From: Streptomyces alanosinicus
GTDB lineage: Bacteria; Actinomycetota; Actinomycetes; Streptomycetales; Streptomycetaceae
Assembly: GCF_014650595.1 (NCBI RefSeq)
Contig: NZ_BMVG01000001.1
Span: 310,001 to 374,000, forward strand
Length of the DNA stretch: 64,000 nucleotides
Direction of reading: 5' to 3'
Below, in pieces: positions 1 to 8,549 of this stretch. The translations under genes were made by a program, and so were the position numbers. The notes under the pieces were generated by a model that made no database searches, had not been told where the DNA came from, and worked only from the letters and a program-made list of their open reading frames with translations. Position 1 is the first letter of the stretch. Every line of letters starts with the position of its first letter.

Positions 1-1973
1 ACCGCGTCCGCCGTCACCACGGGGGTGCCGGTGGGTCCGGCCGGGGTCGTGACGGTCCACCGGGTGCTGCCGTCGGCGCCGTAGCGGCGCAGTCCGCCCG
101 CGTCCGTGCCGCCGATCGAGACGAGCACGTCGTCGCCGAGCAGGACCGGGACGGCGTAGGCCCGATCGCCCAGGGTGCGGGTCCACAGCGGGCTGCCGGA
201 CGGGCTCACGGCGGTCAGCCGGCGGAGGTTGCCGGTGCGGAAGTCGACCACGCAGTACACGCCGTGCCGGGTGGCCACGGGCGAGCCGACCCCGTCGCCG
301 AGCCGGACCTTCCAGCGCCGGGAGCCGTCGCGGGAGATCGCGTGCAGTGAGCCGTCGGAGGTGCCGACGTAGACGACGGAGCCGTCCGGGGACAGCGCGC
401 AGCAGGGGCCGTCCAGGCCTCCGATGCCGCCGAAGTCGTACTGCCAGCGCAGGGTCGCGGTCGCGCCGGACGCCCCGGCATCCGGCGTCCGCGCGGCGCC
501 GCCGCCGCTGTGCGTCCCCGTGCCCCGCTTCGACAGCCATCCCGCGACCCCGACTCCGGCCGCGGCGACGGCCCCGCCCGCGATCAACCGCAACAACCGC
601 CGCCGCCCTGGTGCCACGGCACCGAAGGAGCGGGAGAGGGGGGTGACCGCCGTGGGGACGGCGGAGGAAGAGGCGACGGGAGCCTTCGGCGGGGCGGAGG
701 TGATACGAGGACCGGACTCCGGGGCCAGCGGGGCCGGATCGGGGGCGGAGTCGGAGGCGGAGCCAGGGGCCGGGTCGGAGGCGGAGACGGAGCCAGGGGC
801 AGAGCCGGAGGTGGAGCCAGGGGCAGAGCCAGGGCTGGAGTCGGAGGTGGAGCCAGGGGCGGAGTCGAGGGCAGAGCCAGGCGCGGAACCAGGGCCGGAG
901 CCAGGGGCGGAGTCGGGGCTGAAGTCGAGGGTGGAGCCAGGCGCGGAACCAGGGCCGGAGCCAGGGGCGGAGTCGGGGCTGAAGTCGAGGGTGGAGCCAG
1001 GCGTGGAGCCAGGGCCGGAGTCGGGGCTGGAGCCAGGGGTGGGGTCGGGGGCGGAGCCAGGGGTGGAGAAGTACTCCACGCCGCTGGGGTGGGGGTCCGG
1101 GGTGGTGGTGGCGGAGGCTGCGGGGCCGTACCAGCCGGGGCGGGTGCCGTGGCGCAGGGACCGCGGGGTGAATCCGGCCCGCGCCACCACGTCCGCCGGC
1201 GCCGGCCGCTTCAGCGGGTCCTCGCGCAGACAGGACGTCACCAGCGGACGGATGTCCTCCGGCACCCCGGACAGATCGAAGTCCCGGGTCAGGATGCGCA
1301 GCAGGATCACCGAGTCCTGGCCCTCGCCGAAGGGTTCGCGGCCGGCCGCCGCGTAGGCGAGGACCGCACCGAGCGAGAAGACGTCGCTCGGCGGGCCGAC
1401 CTGGCCGCCGTTGCGGATCTGCTCCGGCGAGACGTACCCCACCGACCCGACGACCGCGCCGGTGCGCGTCAGCGCGGTCGCCTCCAGGGCCCGTACGATC
1501 CCGAAGTCGATGACCCGGGGCCCGTCCGGCCCCAGCAGGATGTTGGACGGCTTGAGGTCCCGGTGGACCAGGCCCTTGCCGTGGATGGCGCCGAGGGCCT
1601 CGCCGAGGGCCGCGGCGAGCACCCGGACCGCCGGACCGGGCAGCGCGCCGTGGTCGAGCACGGCATCACGCAGATTGGGGCCGGGCACGAACTCCGTCGC
1701 CATCCAGGGGCGTTCGGCCTCCGTGTCCGCGTCGACCACCCGCGCGGTGTAGGTGCCCGCGCCGCCGACCGTCTGCGCGGCCTGTACCTCGTGCCGGAAG
1801 CGGGCCCGGAAGGTGCGGTCCTCGGCGTGCTCGACGCGGACGACCTTCACGGCGAGGCGGAGGCCGGTGCGGGACCGGGCGAGATAGACCTCGCCCATGC
1901 CGCCGGCGCCGAGCCGGTCCGTCACGTCGTACGGGCCGATCCGGCGTGGATCGGCCGCGCGCAGCGATTGCAA
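1..1973 (-). CDS. Ser/Thr protein kinase with PQQ-like beta-propeller C-terminus (partial)
   Basis: The N-terminal ~270 residues form a Hanks-type kinase: a glycine loop (LGAGGMGEVY), the catalytic HRDLKPSN, VIDFG, and the GSVGYVSPEQ activation segment. A long Pro/Gly/Ser/Asp linker follows, then a short hydrophobic stretch (LLRLIAGGAVAAAGVGVAGW) that may anchor the protein, then repeats with VYVGTSDGSLHAI and similar phrases typical of PQQ/pyrrolo-quinoline-like propeller blades, which usually act as an extracellular sensor. The C-terminus lies outside the window, so final length is unknown. No ATG or GTG is in frame near the start. I chose a TTG (giving MQSLRAADPRRIGPY) because GGGGGGAG lies about 7 bases upstream. 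Ligand and targets cannot be told from sequence. Confidence 0.88.
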   Translation of the reverse strand, partial: MQSLRAADPRRIGPYDVTDRLGAGGMGEVYLARSRTGLRLAVKVVRVEHAEDRTFRARFRHEVQAAQTVGGAGTYTARVVDADTEAERPWMATEFVPGPNLRDAVLDHGALPGPAVRVLAAALGEALGAIHGKGLVHRDLKPSNILLGPDGPRVIDFGIVRALEATALTRTGAVVGSVGYVSPEQIRNGGQVGPPSDVFSLGAVLAYAAAGREPFGEGQDSVILLRILTRDFDLSGVPEDIRPLVTSCLREDPLKRPAPADVVARAGFTPRSLRHGTRPGWYGPAASATTTPDPHPSGVEYFSTPGSAPDPTPGSSPDSGPGSTPGSTLDFSPDSAPGSGPGSAPGSTLDFSPDSAPGSGPGSAPGSALDSAPGSTSDSSPGSAPGSTSGSAPGSVSASDPAPGSASDSAPDPAPLAPESGPRITSAPPKAPVASSSAVPTAVTPLSRSFGAVAPGRRRLLRLIAGGAVAAAGVGVAGWLSKRGTGTHSGGGAARTPDAGASGATATLRWQYDFGGIGGLDGPCCALSPDGSVVYVGTSDGSLHAISRDGSRRWKVRLGDGVGSPVATRHGVYCVVDFRTGNLRRLTAVSPSGSPLWTRTLGDRAYAVPVLLGDDVLVSIGGTDAGGLRRYGADGSTRWTVTTPAGPTGTPVVTADA
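735..1070 (-). repeat. Pro-Gly-Ser coding repeat in kinase linker, with a 60-bp tandem duplication
   Basis: The linker between the kinase domain and the membrane/propeller part is built from PGS-type tripeptide units (PGSAPGSTLDFSPDS and variants). At DNA level the 60 bases at 901-960 are repeated at 961-1020 with only a few differences, and the last half of the preceding 60 bases shares the same units. This looks like slippage or unequal recombination of a low-complexity spacer. Its length probably varies between strains. Confidence 0.85.
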
Positions 1974-2086
1974 CTCCGTGCTCCCCCCGATTGCCGTGCA
2001 GCAGGGGGAGTTTATGCGGCGCCGCCGAGGGCCGGCGGCGCCTTCTCGTCCGCCGGGTGCGGAGCTGTTCGCGTGTGCGGGCGGTG

Positions 2087-3448
2087 TCAGACCGCGGGCA
2101 CGCAGCGGCCCTCCTCCGTGCGGTACTGCCACTTGGCGCCCTCGGTCACGAGTTCCCTGACCGCGGTGACGAAGCGGTCGACGTGCTCGTCGGGGGTGCC
2201 CGCGCCGAAGCTCACGCGGATGGCGTTGAGGGACTTCTCGCCGGGGGCCGCCTCGGGGGCGCCGCATTCGCCCTGGGTCTGCGGGTCGCTGCCGAGGAGG
2301 GTGCGGACCAGGGGGTGGGCGCAGAAGAGGCCGTCGCGGACCCCGATGCCGTACTCGGCGGAGAGGGCCGCCGCGAAGTGGGAGCTGTTCCAGCCCTCGA
2401 CGACGAAGGAGATGACGCCGACGCGCGGGGCGTCGTCGCCGAACAGGGAGAGGATCCGCACCGCGGGGACCTCGGCGAGGCCCGCGCGGACCCGGGCGAT
2501 CAGCTGCTGCTCGCGGGCGACCAGGCCGTCCCAGCCGGCCTCGGTGAGCGCCTTGCAGGCCGAGGCGATGGAGTAGGCGCCGATGACGTTCGGGGAGCCG
2601 GCCTCGTGGCGGGCGGCGCTGTCGTGCCACTCCACGTCCACGCCGCCGTCCTGACGCCGGGTCACCTTGCGGCTGGCGCCGCCGCCCGCGAGGTACGGCT
2701 CGGCCGCGCGCAGCCAGTCGGCGCGGCCGGCCAGGACGCCGGAGCCGAAGGGGGCGTACAGCTTGTGGCCCGAGAAGGCGACCCAGTCGACGTCGAGGTC
2801 GCCGATGTGCACCGGGTGGTGCGGGGCGAGCTGGGCGGCGTCCAGGACGATCCGGGCGCCATGGGCATGCGCCGCGGCGGCCAGCTCGCGCACCGGCCAC
2901 AGCTCCCCGGTGACATTGGAGGCGCCGGTGACGCACACCAGGGCCGGGCCGTACGGGTCGCGGTCGGCGAGGGCCCGCTCCAGGGTCGCCACGGCCTGCT
3001 GCGGGGTGCGCGGGGCGTTGAGGTAGGTGACGTGCGCGTCCTGCCAGGGCAGCAGGGAGGCGTGGTGCTCGGTCTCGAAGACGAAGACCTGGCAGCCGGC
3101 GGGGAGCGCGCGGGCCAGCAGGTTCAGGGAGTCCGTCGTGGAGCGGCTGAAGATCACCTGGTCGTCGGCGCGGCAGCCGAGGAACTCGGCGACCGTCCTG
3201 CGGGCGTTCTCGAACAGGTCCGTGGAGAGCTGGGAGAGATAGCCGGCGCCGCGGTGGACGCTGCCGTAGTACGGCGCGTAGGCGGCCACGTCGTCCCAGA
3301 CGCGCTGGAGGGCGGGCGCGCTGGCCGCGTAGTCGAGGGCCGCGTAGCTGACCTCGCCACCGGTCACGAGCGGGACGGTGACATCTCGCCCGAGAACGGG
3401 CAACGGGGCACAAACAGACTGGTCGGCGGCAGCGGTGAAGACAGACAT
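2087..3448 (-). CDS. Class V aminotransferase, cysteine-desulfurase (SufS/Csd)-like
   Basis: This 453-residue fold-type I PLP enzyme starts its catalytic part with LDYAASAPAL and carries GSVHRGAGYLSQ, as SufS/Csd proteins do. The Schiff-base lysine lies in AFSGHKLYAPFGSG, and DAAQLAPHH holds the PLP aspartate. VRDGLFCAHPL aligns with the SufS loop that holds the persulfide cysteine, so sulfur transfer from cysteine is plausible. The gene follows a SAM-IV riboswitch, which ties its expression to S-adenosylmethionine and suggests a role in sulfur amino acid metabolism rather than general Fe-S assembly. An ATG preceded by GGGAG is the start. Selenocysteine lyase or a dedicated thiol-metabolite enzyme are alternatives. 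Confidence 0.82.
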   Translation of the reverse strand: MSVFTAAADQSVCAPLPVLGRDVTVPLVTGGEVSYAALDYAASAPALQRVWDDVAAYAPYYGSVHRGAGYLSQLSTDLFENARRTVAEFLGCRADDQVIFSRSTTDSLNLLARALPAGCQVFVFETEHHASLLPWQDAHVTYLNAPRTPQQAVATLERALADRDPYGPALVCVTGASNVTGELWPVRELAAAAHAHGARIVLDAAQLAPHHPVHIGDLDVDWVAFSGHKLYAPFGSGVLAGRADWLRAAEPYLAGGGASRKVTRRQDGGVDVEWHDSAARHEAGSPNVIGAYSIASACKALTEAGWDGLVAREQQLIARVRAGLAEVPAVRILSLFGDDAPRVGVISFVVEGWNSSHFAAALSAEYGIGVRDGLFCAHPLVRTLLGSDPQTQGECGAPEAAPGEKSLNAIRVSFGAGTPDEHVDRFVTAVRELVTEGAKWQYRTEEGRCVPAV

Positions 3449-3532
3449 GGGTGAACTCCCGTGAGGACGTACGCCGAAGACGACGTACGGAAGGAAGAGA
3501 AAAAGGGTGTGCGGAGGCGGGGCTCAGCGGCC

Positions 3533-3553
3533 CTATCGCATTCGCTTGCTCAC
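3533..3553 (-). CDS. Possible 6-codon upstream ORF (leader peptide) below the SAM-IV riboswitch
   Basis: A GTG start with GAGGAG six bases upstream reads V/M-S-K-R-M-R and then TAG. It lies between the riboswitch hairpin and the desulfurase-like gene, about 85 bases before that gene's start. The strong Shine-Dalgarno and internal Met codon make a regulatory leader conceivable. Its shortness means chance is a real alternative. It is in frame with a longer unlikely ORF that runs through the riboswitch. Confidence 0.3.
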   Translation of the reverse strand: MSKRMR

Positions 3554-3573
3554 GGAAGGCTCCTCGACGACCA

Positions 3574-3598
3574 GGACCCCTGGTTTCTCGAGGGGTCC
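3574..3598 (-). promoter_or_regulatory. Hairpin at the 3' edge of the SAM-IV aptamer (candidate expression platform)
   Basis: GGACCCCT (3574-3581) pairs perfectly with AGGGGTCC (3591-3598) across a nine-base loop. In the leftward transcript this hairpin directly follows the aptamer core and precedes a GAGGAG Shine-Dalgarno-like sequence. No U-run follows it, so translational rather than intrinsic-terminator control is more likely. Confidence 0.5.
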
Positions 3599-3712
3599 GC
3601 GCTTGCCGTAGACCTCGCTGCCTACGACCTGGTCTTCACCCGGGGCACCCCGCCACGGACGGAGGGTTGCCGGACAGCCGGCCGGGGCCTGAAGGCTGTC
3701 ACTCATGACCTG
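3593..3712 (-). promoter_or_regulatory. SAM-IV riboswitch
   Basis: Read on the minus strand, the segment opens with GGTCATGAGTG, then has GGCCGGCTGTCCGGCAACC, CCGTGGCGGGGTGCCCCGG and GTGAAGACCAGG, and ends with a GCGGTCTACG-type stem and GGCAAGCGCGG. This order matches the SAM-IV aptamer I know from Mycobacterium and Streptomyces (class described by Weinberg and colleagues). It senses S-adenosylmethionine and normally shuts off downstream sulfur-metabolism genes when SAM is plentiful. The next gene is the cysteine-desulfurase-like enzyme. The aptamer begins within a few bases of the predicted transcription start. Confidence 0.9.
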
Positions 3713-3718
3713 GCCCGT

Positions 3719-3747
3719 ATCCTGCCATACGATCTTCGACGCGCAAG
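3719..3747 (-). promoter_or_regulatory. Predicted promoter for the SAM-IV leader
   Basis: On the minus strand, TTGCGC (3742-3747) and CAGGAT (3719-3724) are separated by 17 bases, a good spacing for a vegetative HrdB-type promoter. Transcription would begin near 3712, at the first bases of the riboswitch. The -35 box touches the trpD terminator stem. Confidence 0.5.
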
Positions 3748-3776
3748 GCGCAGTCCGCCATCTGGACTGCGCCTTC
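3746..3776 (-). terminator. Intrinsic terminator after trpD
   Basis: AAGGCGCAGTCC (3746-3757) and GGACTGCGCCTT (3765-3776) form a perfect 12-bp stem with a 7-base loop just downstream of the trpD stop codon, separating trpD from the riboswitch unit. Confidence 0.8.
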
Positions 3777-3794
3777 ACGTCACACGGCTTCGGG

Positions 3795-4859
3795 TCAGCG
3801 GTGGGTGGCCGCCACCCAGCGCTCCAGCGTCCGCTTCGCCGCGCCCGAGTCGATGGACTCGGCGGCCCTGGCCATGGCGGCGCGGATCTGCTCGGGGAGC
3901 GAGGCGTCCGCCGGGTTCAGCGCGACCAGCGCCGCCGCCGCGTTCAGCAGGACGGCGTCCCGGACGGGGCCCCGCTCGCCGTCCAGCACCCGCCGGGCCA
4001 CCTCCGCGTTGTACGCCGCGTCGGCGCCGCGCAGGGCTTCCACGGGGACGAGGTCGATGCCGACCTCGCGCGGGTTGAAGATCTCCTCGGTGACCTTGCC
4101 GTCCCGGACCACCCAGACCCGGGACGTGGACGTCGTCGTCAGCTCGTCCAGCCCGTCGTCGCCCCGGAAGACCAGGGAGGAGTTGCCCCGCTCGGCGAGG
4201 ACTCCGGCCACGATCGGCGCCATCCGGGGGTCGGCCACGCCGACGGCCTGGGAGCGCACCTTGGCCGGATTGGTCAGCGGGCCGAGCACATTGAACGTCG
4301 TACGGATGCCCAGCTGGCCGCGGGCCGCGGCCACATGGCGCAGCGACGGGTGGAACCGCACCGCGAAGCAGATGGTGATGCCGGCCTCTTCGGCGACCTC
4401 GGCGACCCGCTTCGGGGTCAGGTTCAGATTGATCCCGAGCTTCTCCAGGACGTCGGACGAACCGGAGGCGGAGGAGGCGGCGCGGTTGCCGTGCTTGACG
4501 ACCTTGGCGCCCGTGCCCGCGACGACGATCGACGCCATGGTGGAGATGTTCACCGTCTTGGCGCCGTCGCCGCCGGTGCCGACGATGTCGACGGCGGGGC
4601 CGGGCACCTCGATCACGTTCGCGTGCTCGTACATCGCGCGGACGAGTCCGGTGATCTCCTCCACCGTCTCGCCCTTGGCGCGCAGCGCCACCATGAACCC
4701 GGCGATCTGCGCGTCGGTCGCCTCGCCGCGCATGATCCGGTCCATCGCCCACGCGGTGTCGTCGGCGGACAGGTCCCGGCCGTCCAGCAGGCCGTTCAGC
4801 AGGGCGGGCCAGGAGCGGCCCGCCGCGGTGTCGCCTCCAGCGGGGGTCACAGCGCTCAT
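3795..4859 (-). CDS. trpD: Anthranilate phosphoribosyltransferase
   Basis: This cytosolic enzyme joins anthranilate and PRPP to give phosphoribosylanthranilate, the second step of tryptophan synthesis. Its 354 residues match the family. Visible signatures are the N-terminal helical part ([20 protein letters not shown]), [18 protein letters not shown] (PRPP/diphosphate loop), [19 protein letters not shown] (anthranilate/PRPP contact), and [10 protein letters not shown]. The ATG is preceded by TGGAG. It stands alone here rather than in a trp operon, between terminators on both sides. Streptomyces often carry a second trpD copy, so this one may be an isolated paralogue. Confidence 0.95.
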   Translation of the reverse strand: MSAVTPAGGDTAAGRSWPALLNGLLDGRDLSADDTAWAMDRIMRGEATDAQIAGFMVALRAKGETVEEITGLVRAMYEHANVIEVPGPAVDIVGTGGDGAKTVNISTMASIVVAGTGAKVVKHGNRAASSASGSSDVLEKLGINLNLTPKRVAEVAEEAGITICFAVRFHPSLRHVAAARGQLGIRTTFNVLGPLTNPAKVRSQAVGVADPRMAPIVAGVLAERGNSSLVFRGDDGLDELTTTSTSRVWVVRDGKVTEEIFNPREVGIDLVPVEALRGADAAYNAEVARRVLDGERGPVRDAVLLNAAAALVALNPADASLPEQIRAAMARAAESIDSGAAKRTLERWVAATHR

Positions 4860-4928
4860 AGCCGCTCCAGGGTGTCGTACCTGCGAAATCAGTGGTGGAT
4901 CCCACCCTATCGGCCCCCGGAGCAGGCG

Positions 4929-4961
4929 AAGGGCCCCGTCCGAGAGTCGGACGGGGCCCTT
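4929..4961 (-). terminator. Terminator of the qcr operon
   Basis: AAGGGCCCCGTCCGA (4929-4943) and TCGGACGGGGCCCTT (4947-4961) form a perfect 15-bp stem with a 3-base loop, just past the qcrB stop codon. Confidence 0.88.
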
Positions 4962-4985
4962 CAGCGTGGCGTGGCGACGCGGGGA

Positions 4986-6623
4986 TCAGTGGTGGCCGTG
5001 GCCGCTCGTGATCTCCTTGTACTCATCGACGGTCGGCTTCGGGATCTGGCTGTCCTCGCTGTAGTAGGCGCTGGACAGCTTCGCGCGGAGCTTCTCCGAG
5101 GTGCCGACCTTGCGCTCGACACCGTTCTCGTCGACGACCGGGCCGATCTCGGCCGGCTCGTACTGGTGGTGAGCCGTGAGGGTGTGCAGCTGCTCCTGGC
5201 TGAGCGGCTCGTGCACCTCGATGAACTCACCGTGCGGCAGGCGCTTGATGATGCCGGTCTCGCGACCGTGCAGCACCTTCTCGCGGTCGCGGCGCTGCAG
5301 GCCGAGGCAGATCCGCTTGGTGACGATGAACGCGAGGACCGGGCCGACGAAGAAGGCGATCCGGACGAACCAGGTCACGGCGTTGATCGACAGGTGGAAG
5401 TGCGTGGCCCACAGGTCGTTGCCGCCGCCGACCAGCAGCGTCAGGTACAGCGTCATCCAGGCGACACCGAGACCGGTGCGGGTCGGGGCGTTGCGCGGGC
5501 GGTCCAGGATGTGGTGCTCGCTCTTGTCGCCGGTGACCCAGGACTCGATGAACGGGTAGACCGCGATCGCCACCAGGACCAGCGGGAAGATCACCAGCGG
5601 GATGAACACGCCCAGGACGAGCGTGTGGCCCCACAGGTTGATCTCCCAGCCCGGCATGAAGCGGATCAGGCCCTCGGAGAAGCCCATGTACCAGTCGGGC
5701 TGGGCACCGGTGGACACCTGGTCCGGACGGTAGGGGCCCATGGCCCAGATCGGGTTGATCTGGGCGACCGCCGCGATGGCCGCGATGACACCGAAGACCA
5801 GGAAGAAGAAGCCTCCGGCCTTGGCCATGTAGACCGGCAGCAGCGGCATGCCGACGACGTTCTTCTCGGTCTTGCCGGGACCCGCGAACTGCGTGTGCTT
5901 GTGGTAGAAGACCAGGATCAGGTGCCCCACCATCAGGCCCAGCATGATGCCCGGCAGCAGCAGGATGTGGATCGAGTAGAACCGGGCGACGAAGTCGTGG
6001 CCGGGGAACTCTCCGCCGAACAGGAAGAACGACAGGTACGTGCCGACGATCGGCACGGACAGGATCGCGCCCTCCATGAAGCGGACACCGGTGCCGGAGA
6101 GCAGGTCGTCCGGGAGCGAGTAACCGGTGAAGCCGGTGAACATGCCGAGGACGAACAGCAGGAAGCCGAACAGCCAGTTGACCTCACGCGGCTTGCGGAA
6201 CGCGCCGGTGAAGAACACGCGCATCATGTGCGCGAACATGCCGGCGAGGAAGATCAGCGCGGCCCAGTGGTGGATCTGCCGCATGAGCAGACCACCGCGC
6301 ACATCGAAGGAGATGTGCAGGGTCGAGTTGAACGCCTCGGACATCAGCTGTCCCTGGAGCGGGACATAGCTGCCGTGGTACTGCACCTCGTTCATCGACG
6401 GGTGGAAGAACAGTGTCAGATAGACACCCGTCAGGATGATGATGATGAAGCTGTACATGCACACTTCGCCCAACATGAACGACCAGTGGTCGGGGAAGAT
6501 CTTGCGCATGTTGGCCTTGGCCAGGGAGTAGATCCCGAGCCGGCCGTCGGCCCAGTCGGCGATGCGCTCGCCGGCCGGTGCCTTCCCGCGAGAGCGGGGC
6601 GTCTCGTTCGCTGCAGTACTCAT
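4986..6623 (-). CDS. qcrB: Menaquinol:cytochrome c reductase, cytochrome b subunit
   Basis: This is the membrane core of the actinobacterial bcc complex, which oxidises menaquinol and passes electrons to QcrA and QcrC. It is 545 residues, longer than mitochondrial cytochrome b because of a C-terminal extension. The two heme pairs are visible as RQIHHWAALIF/FAHMMRVF (H118-H119, H132) and RFYSIHILLLPG/MVGHLILVF (H219, H234). The Qo-site motif is PDWY (309-312), the actinobacterial form of PEWY. Its ATG overlaps the qcrA stop codon by four bases, so the two are translationally coupled. It is the last gene of the qcrCAB unit. Confidence 0.97.
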   Translation of the reverse strand: MSTAANETPRSRGKAPAGERIADWADGRLGIYSLAKANMRKIFPDHWSFMLGEVCMYSFIIIILTGVYLTLFFHPSMNEVQYHGSYVPLQGQLMSEAFNSTLHISFDVRGGLLMRQIHHWAALIFLAGMFAHMMRVFFTGAFRKPREVNWLFGFLLFVLGMFTGFTGYSLPDDLLSGTGVRFMEGAILSVPIVGTYLSFFLFGGEFPGHDFVARFYSIHILLLPGIMLGLMVGHLILVFYHKHTQFAGPGKTEKNVVGMPLLPVYMAKAGGFFFLVFGVIAAIAAVAQINPIWAMGPYRPDQVSTGAQPDWYMGFSEGLIRFMPGWEINLWGHTLVLGVFIPLVIFPLVLVAIAVYPFIESWVTGDKSEHHILDRPRNAPTRTGLGVAWMTLYLTLLVGGGNDLWATHFHLSINAVTWFVRIAFFVGPVLAFIVTKRICLGLQRRDREKVLHGRETGIIKRLPHGEFIEVHEPLSQEQLHTLTAHHQYEPAEIGPVVDENGVERKVGTSEKLRAKLSSAYYSEDSQIPKPTVDEYKEITSGHGHH

Positions 6624-7678
6624 CCGCGCTCCCAGAATGCAGGACCGACGGGCTCCTCGAAGTCGCCGAGCGCCTGGAGGTAACCCTCACTGTCCACGCC
6701 GATGTGCAGCTGCGGCAGGGCGTGGCCGGCGGGGCCGAAGATCACTCGGGCGCCGTCGGAGAGGTCGAAGGTGGACTGGTGGCACGGGCACAGCACGTGG
6801 TGCGTCTGCTGCTCGTACAGCGAGATCGGGCAGCCGACGTGGGTGCAGATCTTGGAGAAGGCGACGATGCCCTCGTGCGACCAGTCGAGCTCGCGCTTGT
6901 CCTTGATGTTGTCCGGCTGCAGCCGGACGATCATCAGCGCGGCCTTGGCGATCTCCGTCTGGAACTCCTCGTCCGTCTCCTGCAGCCCGTCGGGCATGGC
7001 GAAGGTGAGGGAACCGACGGCGACGTCCTCGGGACGCAGCGGCTGGTTGGTGTTCATGTTGACCAGGCGCTTGCCCTTGGCCCACATCGTGTGCCGGAGC
7101 TTGGTCCCGGGCGCCGGGCCGAGGCCGCCGAGCAGCATGACGCCGGAGAGCGGCACCAGGGCCAGCGCGCCGAACATCGTGGTGCGGATCAGCCCGCGGC
7201 GGCCGAGCGCCGACTCCTTGGCGCCCTGGCGGAAGTCCTCGTGGACCTTCGCGCGGACCTCGGGCGAGGCCGCGATCGCGTGCCGGTCGTCGGCGACCTC
7301 CACGTCGGACATCAGGGTGCGGGCCCAGTGGACCGCGCCCGCGCCGATGCAGAACAGCGCCACGCCGAGGGTCAGACCCAGCGTGAAGTTCATCGCGCTG
7401 AGGTGCCCGATCGGGAAGACGAAGATCGACTTGTCGTTCGGGATCACCAGGTACGCGGCGATGAAGGCGATGGTGGCCAGCATCGACACCGTGAACAGCA
7501 GGGCCACCATCCGCTCGGACCGCCTCGCGGCCCGCTCGTCGATGTCCTGGATCCGGTGCTCGTGCGGCGGCAGACCGGGGTCGGCGAACGGGTTCTCCTC
7601 GTCCGCGACCCCTACCGCGCCATGTGCGTGGTCCTGCTCAGCAGGCAGGTTCTCTTCTGGAATGTCTTGGCTACTCAT
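6620..7678 (-). CDS. qcrA: Menaquinol:cytochrome c reductase, Rieske iron-sulfur subunit
   Basis: This 352-residue Rieske protein has an actinobacterial N-terminus with three membrane segments (about residues 57-79, 95-117 and 166-186) rather than one. The [2Fe-2S] ligands are C278 and H280 (CTHVGC) and C297 and H300 (CPCHQS), with C283 and C299 as the bridging disulfide. Three membrane passes in actinobacterial QcrA are associated with dual Sec/Tat insertion. It overlaps qcrC upstream and qcrB downstream by four bases each. Confidence 0.97.
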   Translation of the reverse strand: MSSQDIPEENLPAEQDHAHGAVGVADEENPFADPGLPPHEHRIQDIDERAARRSERMVALLFTVSMLATIAFIAAYLVIPNDKSIFVFPIGHLSAMNFTLGLTLGVALFCIGAGAVHWARTLMSDVEVADDRHAIAASPEVRAKVHEDFRQGAKESALGRRGLIRTTMFGALALVPLSGVMLLGGLGPAPGTKLRHTMWAKGKRLVNMNTNQPLRPEDVAVGSLTFAMPDGLQETDEEFQTEIAKAALMIVRLQPDNIKDKRELDWSHEGIVAFSKICTHVGCPISLYEQQTHHVLCPCHQSTFDLSDGARVIFGPAGHALPQLHIGVDSEGYLQALGDFEEPVGPAFWERG

Positions 7679-8487
7679 GACTTCTTGGCCTTTGCGGTCC
7701 GAGCGGCGACCCAGACGGCGACCGTGATCAGCGCGCCGAGGCCGAAGATCCAGGCGAACAGACCCTCACTGACCGGCCCGAGGCCGCCCAGCTCCAGACC
7801 GCCCGGGTTCTCCGTCTTGTCGCCGTTGACCGCGTTCAGGTACGCGATGATGTCCTTCTTGTTCTTCGAGGACAGCGTGGTGTCGGGGAAGGACGGCATG
7901 TTCTGCGGGCCGGTCTGCATGGCCTCGTAGATGTGCTTCGGAGCGACACCTTCCAGGCTCGGCGCGAACTTGCCCTTGGTCAGGGCACCGCCCTTGCCGG
8001 TGAAGTTGTGGCACTGCGCGCAGTTGGTGCGGAACAGTTCGCCGCCCTTGGCGATGTCCGCGCCGCCCGGGCCGTACTGCTCCTTGGTGGGCACGTTCGG
8101 GCCGGCGCCCAGCGAGGCGATGTAGGTGGCGAGCTGGTCGATCTGCGTCTGGTTGTAGACGACCTTCTTGCGCGGGACCTGGGCGCCCTGCGAGGTGGCG
8201 GCGGGCATACGGCCGGTGCCGACCTGGAAGTCCACGGCCGCGGCGCCCACGCCGACGAGGCTCGGCCCGTCGGAGGAGCCCTGGCCACCGGTGCCGTGGC
8301 AGCTGGCGCAGCCGACCTCGTAGAGCTTCTTGCCCTCCTTGATGGTCAGGGACTGGGCGGAATCATCGGCCTGCGCCTTGCCCGCGGGTGCGAACGCGGC
8401 GTACAGCCCCCCAGTGGCCGCCAGCGCGAGGAGTAGGACGACGACCGCCGCCAGCGGATGGCGTCGTCGTGCGGAGAGCTTTTTCAC
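7675..8487 (-). CDS. qcrC: Menaquinol:cytochrome c reductase, diheme cytochrome c subunit
   Basis: This 270-residue subunit has an N-terminal signal-anchor (about residues 9-32), two c-type heme sites, CASCH (60-64) and CAQCH (156-160), and a C-terminal membrane helix (about 243-263). The fused diheme cytochrome replaces soluble cytochrome c, linking the bc complex directly to the aa3 oxidase in a supercomplex. It is the first gene of the tightly overlapping qcrC-qcrA-qcrB set and follows ctaE by about 60 bases, so ctaE-qcrCAB is probably one operon. Confidence 0.97.
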   Translation of the reverse strand: MKKLSARRRHPLAAVVVLLLALAATGGLYAAFAPAGKAQADDSAQSLTIKEGKKLYEVGCASCHGTGGQGSSDGPSLVGVGAAAVDFQVGTGRMPAATSQGAQVPRKKVVYNQTQIDQLATYIASLGAGPNVPTKEQYGPGGADIAKGGELFRTNCAQCHNFTGKGGALTKGKFAPSLEGVAPKHIYEAMQTGPQNMPSFPDTTLSSKNKKDIIAYLNAVNGDKTENPGGLELGGLGPVSEGLFAWIFGLGALITVAVWVAARTAKAKKS

Positions 8488-8549
8488 GGATTACCCCGGT
8501 GTCAGGATCTTCTGCGTCGGTGCTTCTGGATGTGCGGGAGCCGGTCCCG

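Noticed and set aside
510..2576. 688-codon frame opposite the kinase gene
   Set aside because: A GC-skew shadow on the opposite strand; composition is Arg/Gly-rich without domains. Similar long shadows at 20162-24184 and 46907-51337 were also discarded.
3533..3778. 81-codon ORF across the SAM-IV riboswitch
   Set aside because: Its sequence is explained by the conserved RNA (aptamer, hairpin); no Shine-Dalgarno supports its start. Only the last six codons, which have their own strong Shine-Dalgarno, were kept as a tentative uORF.
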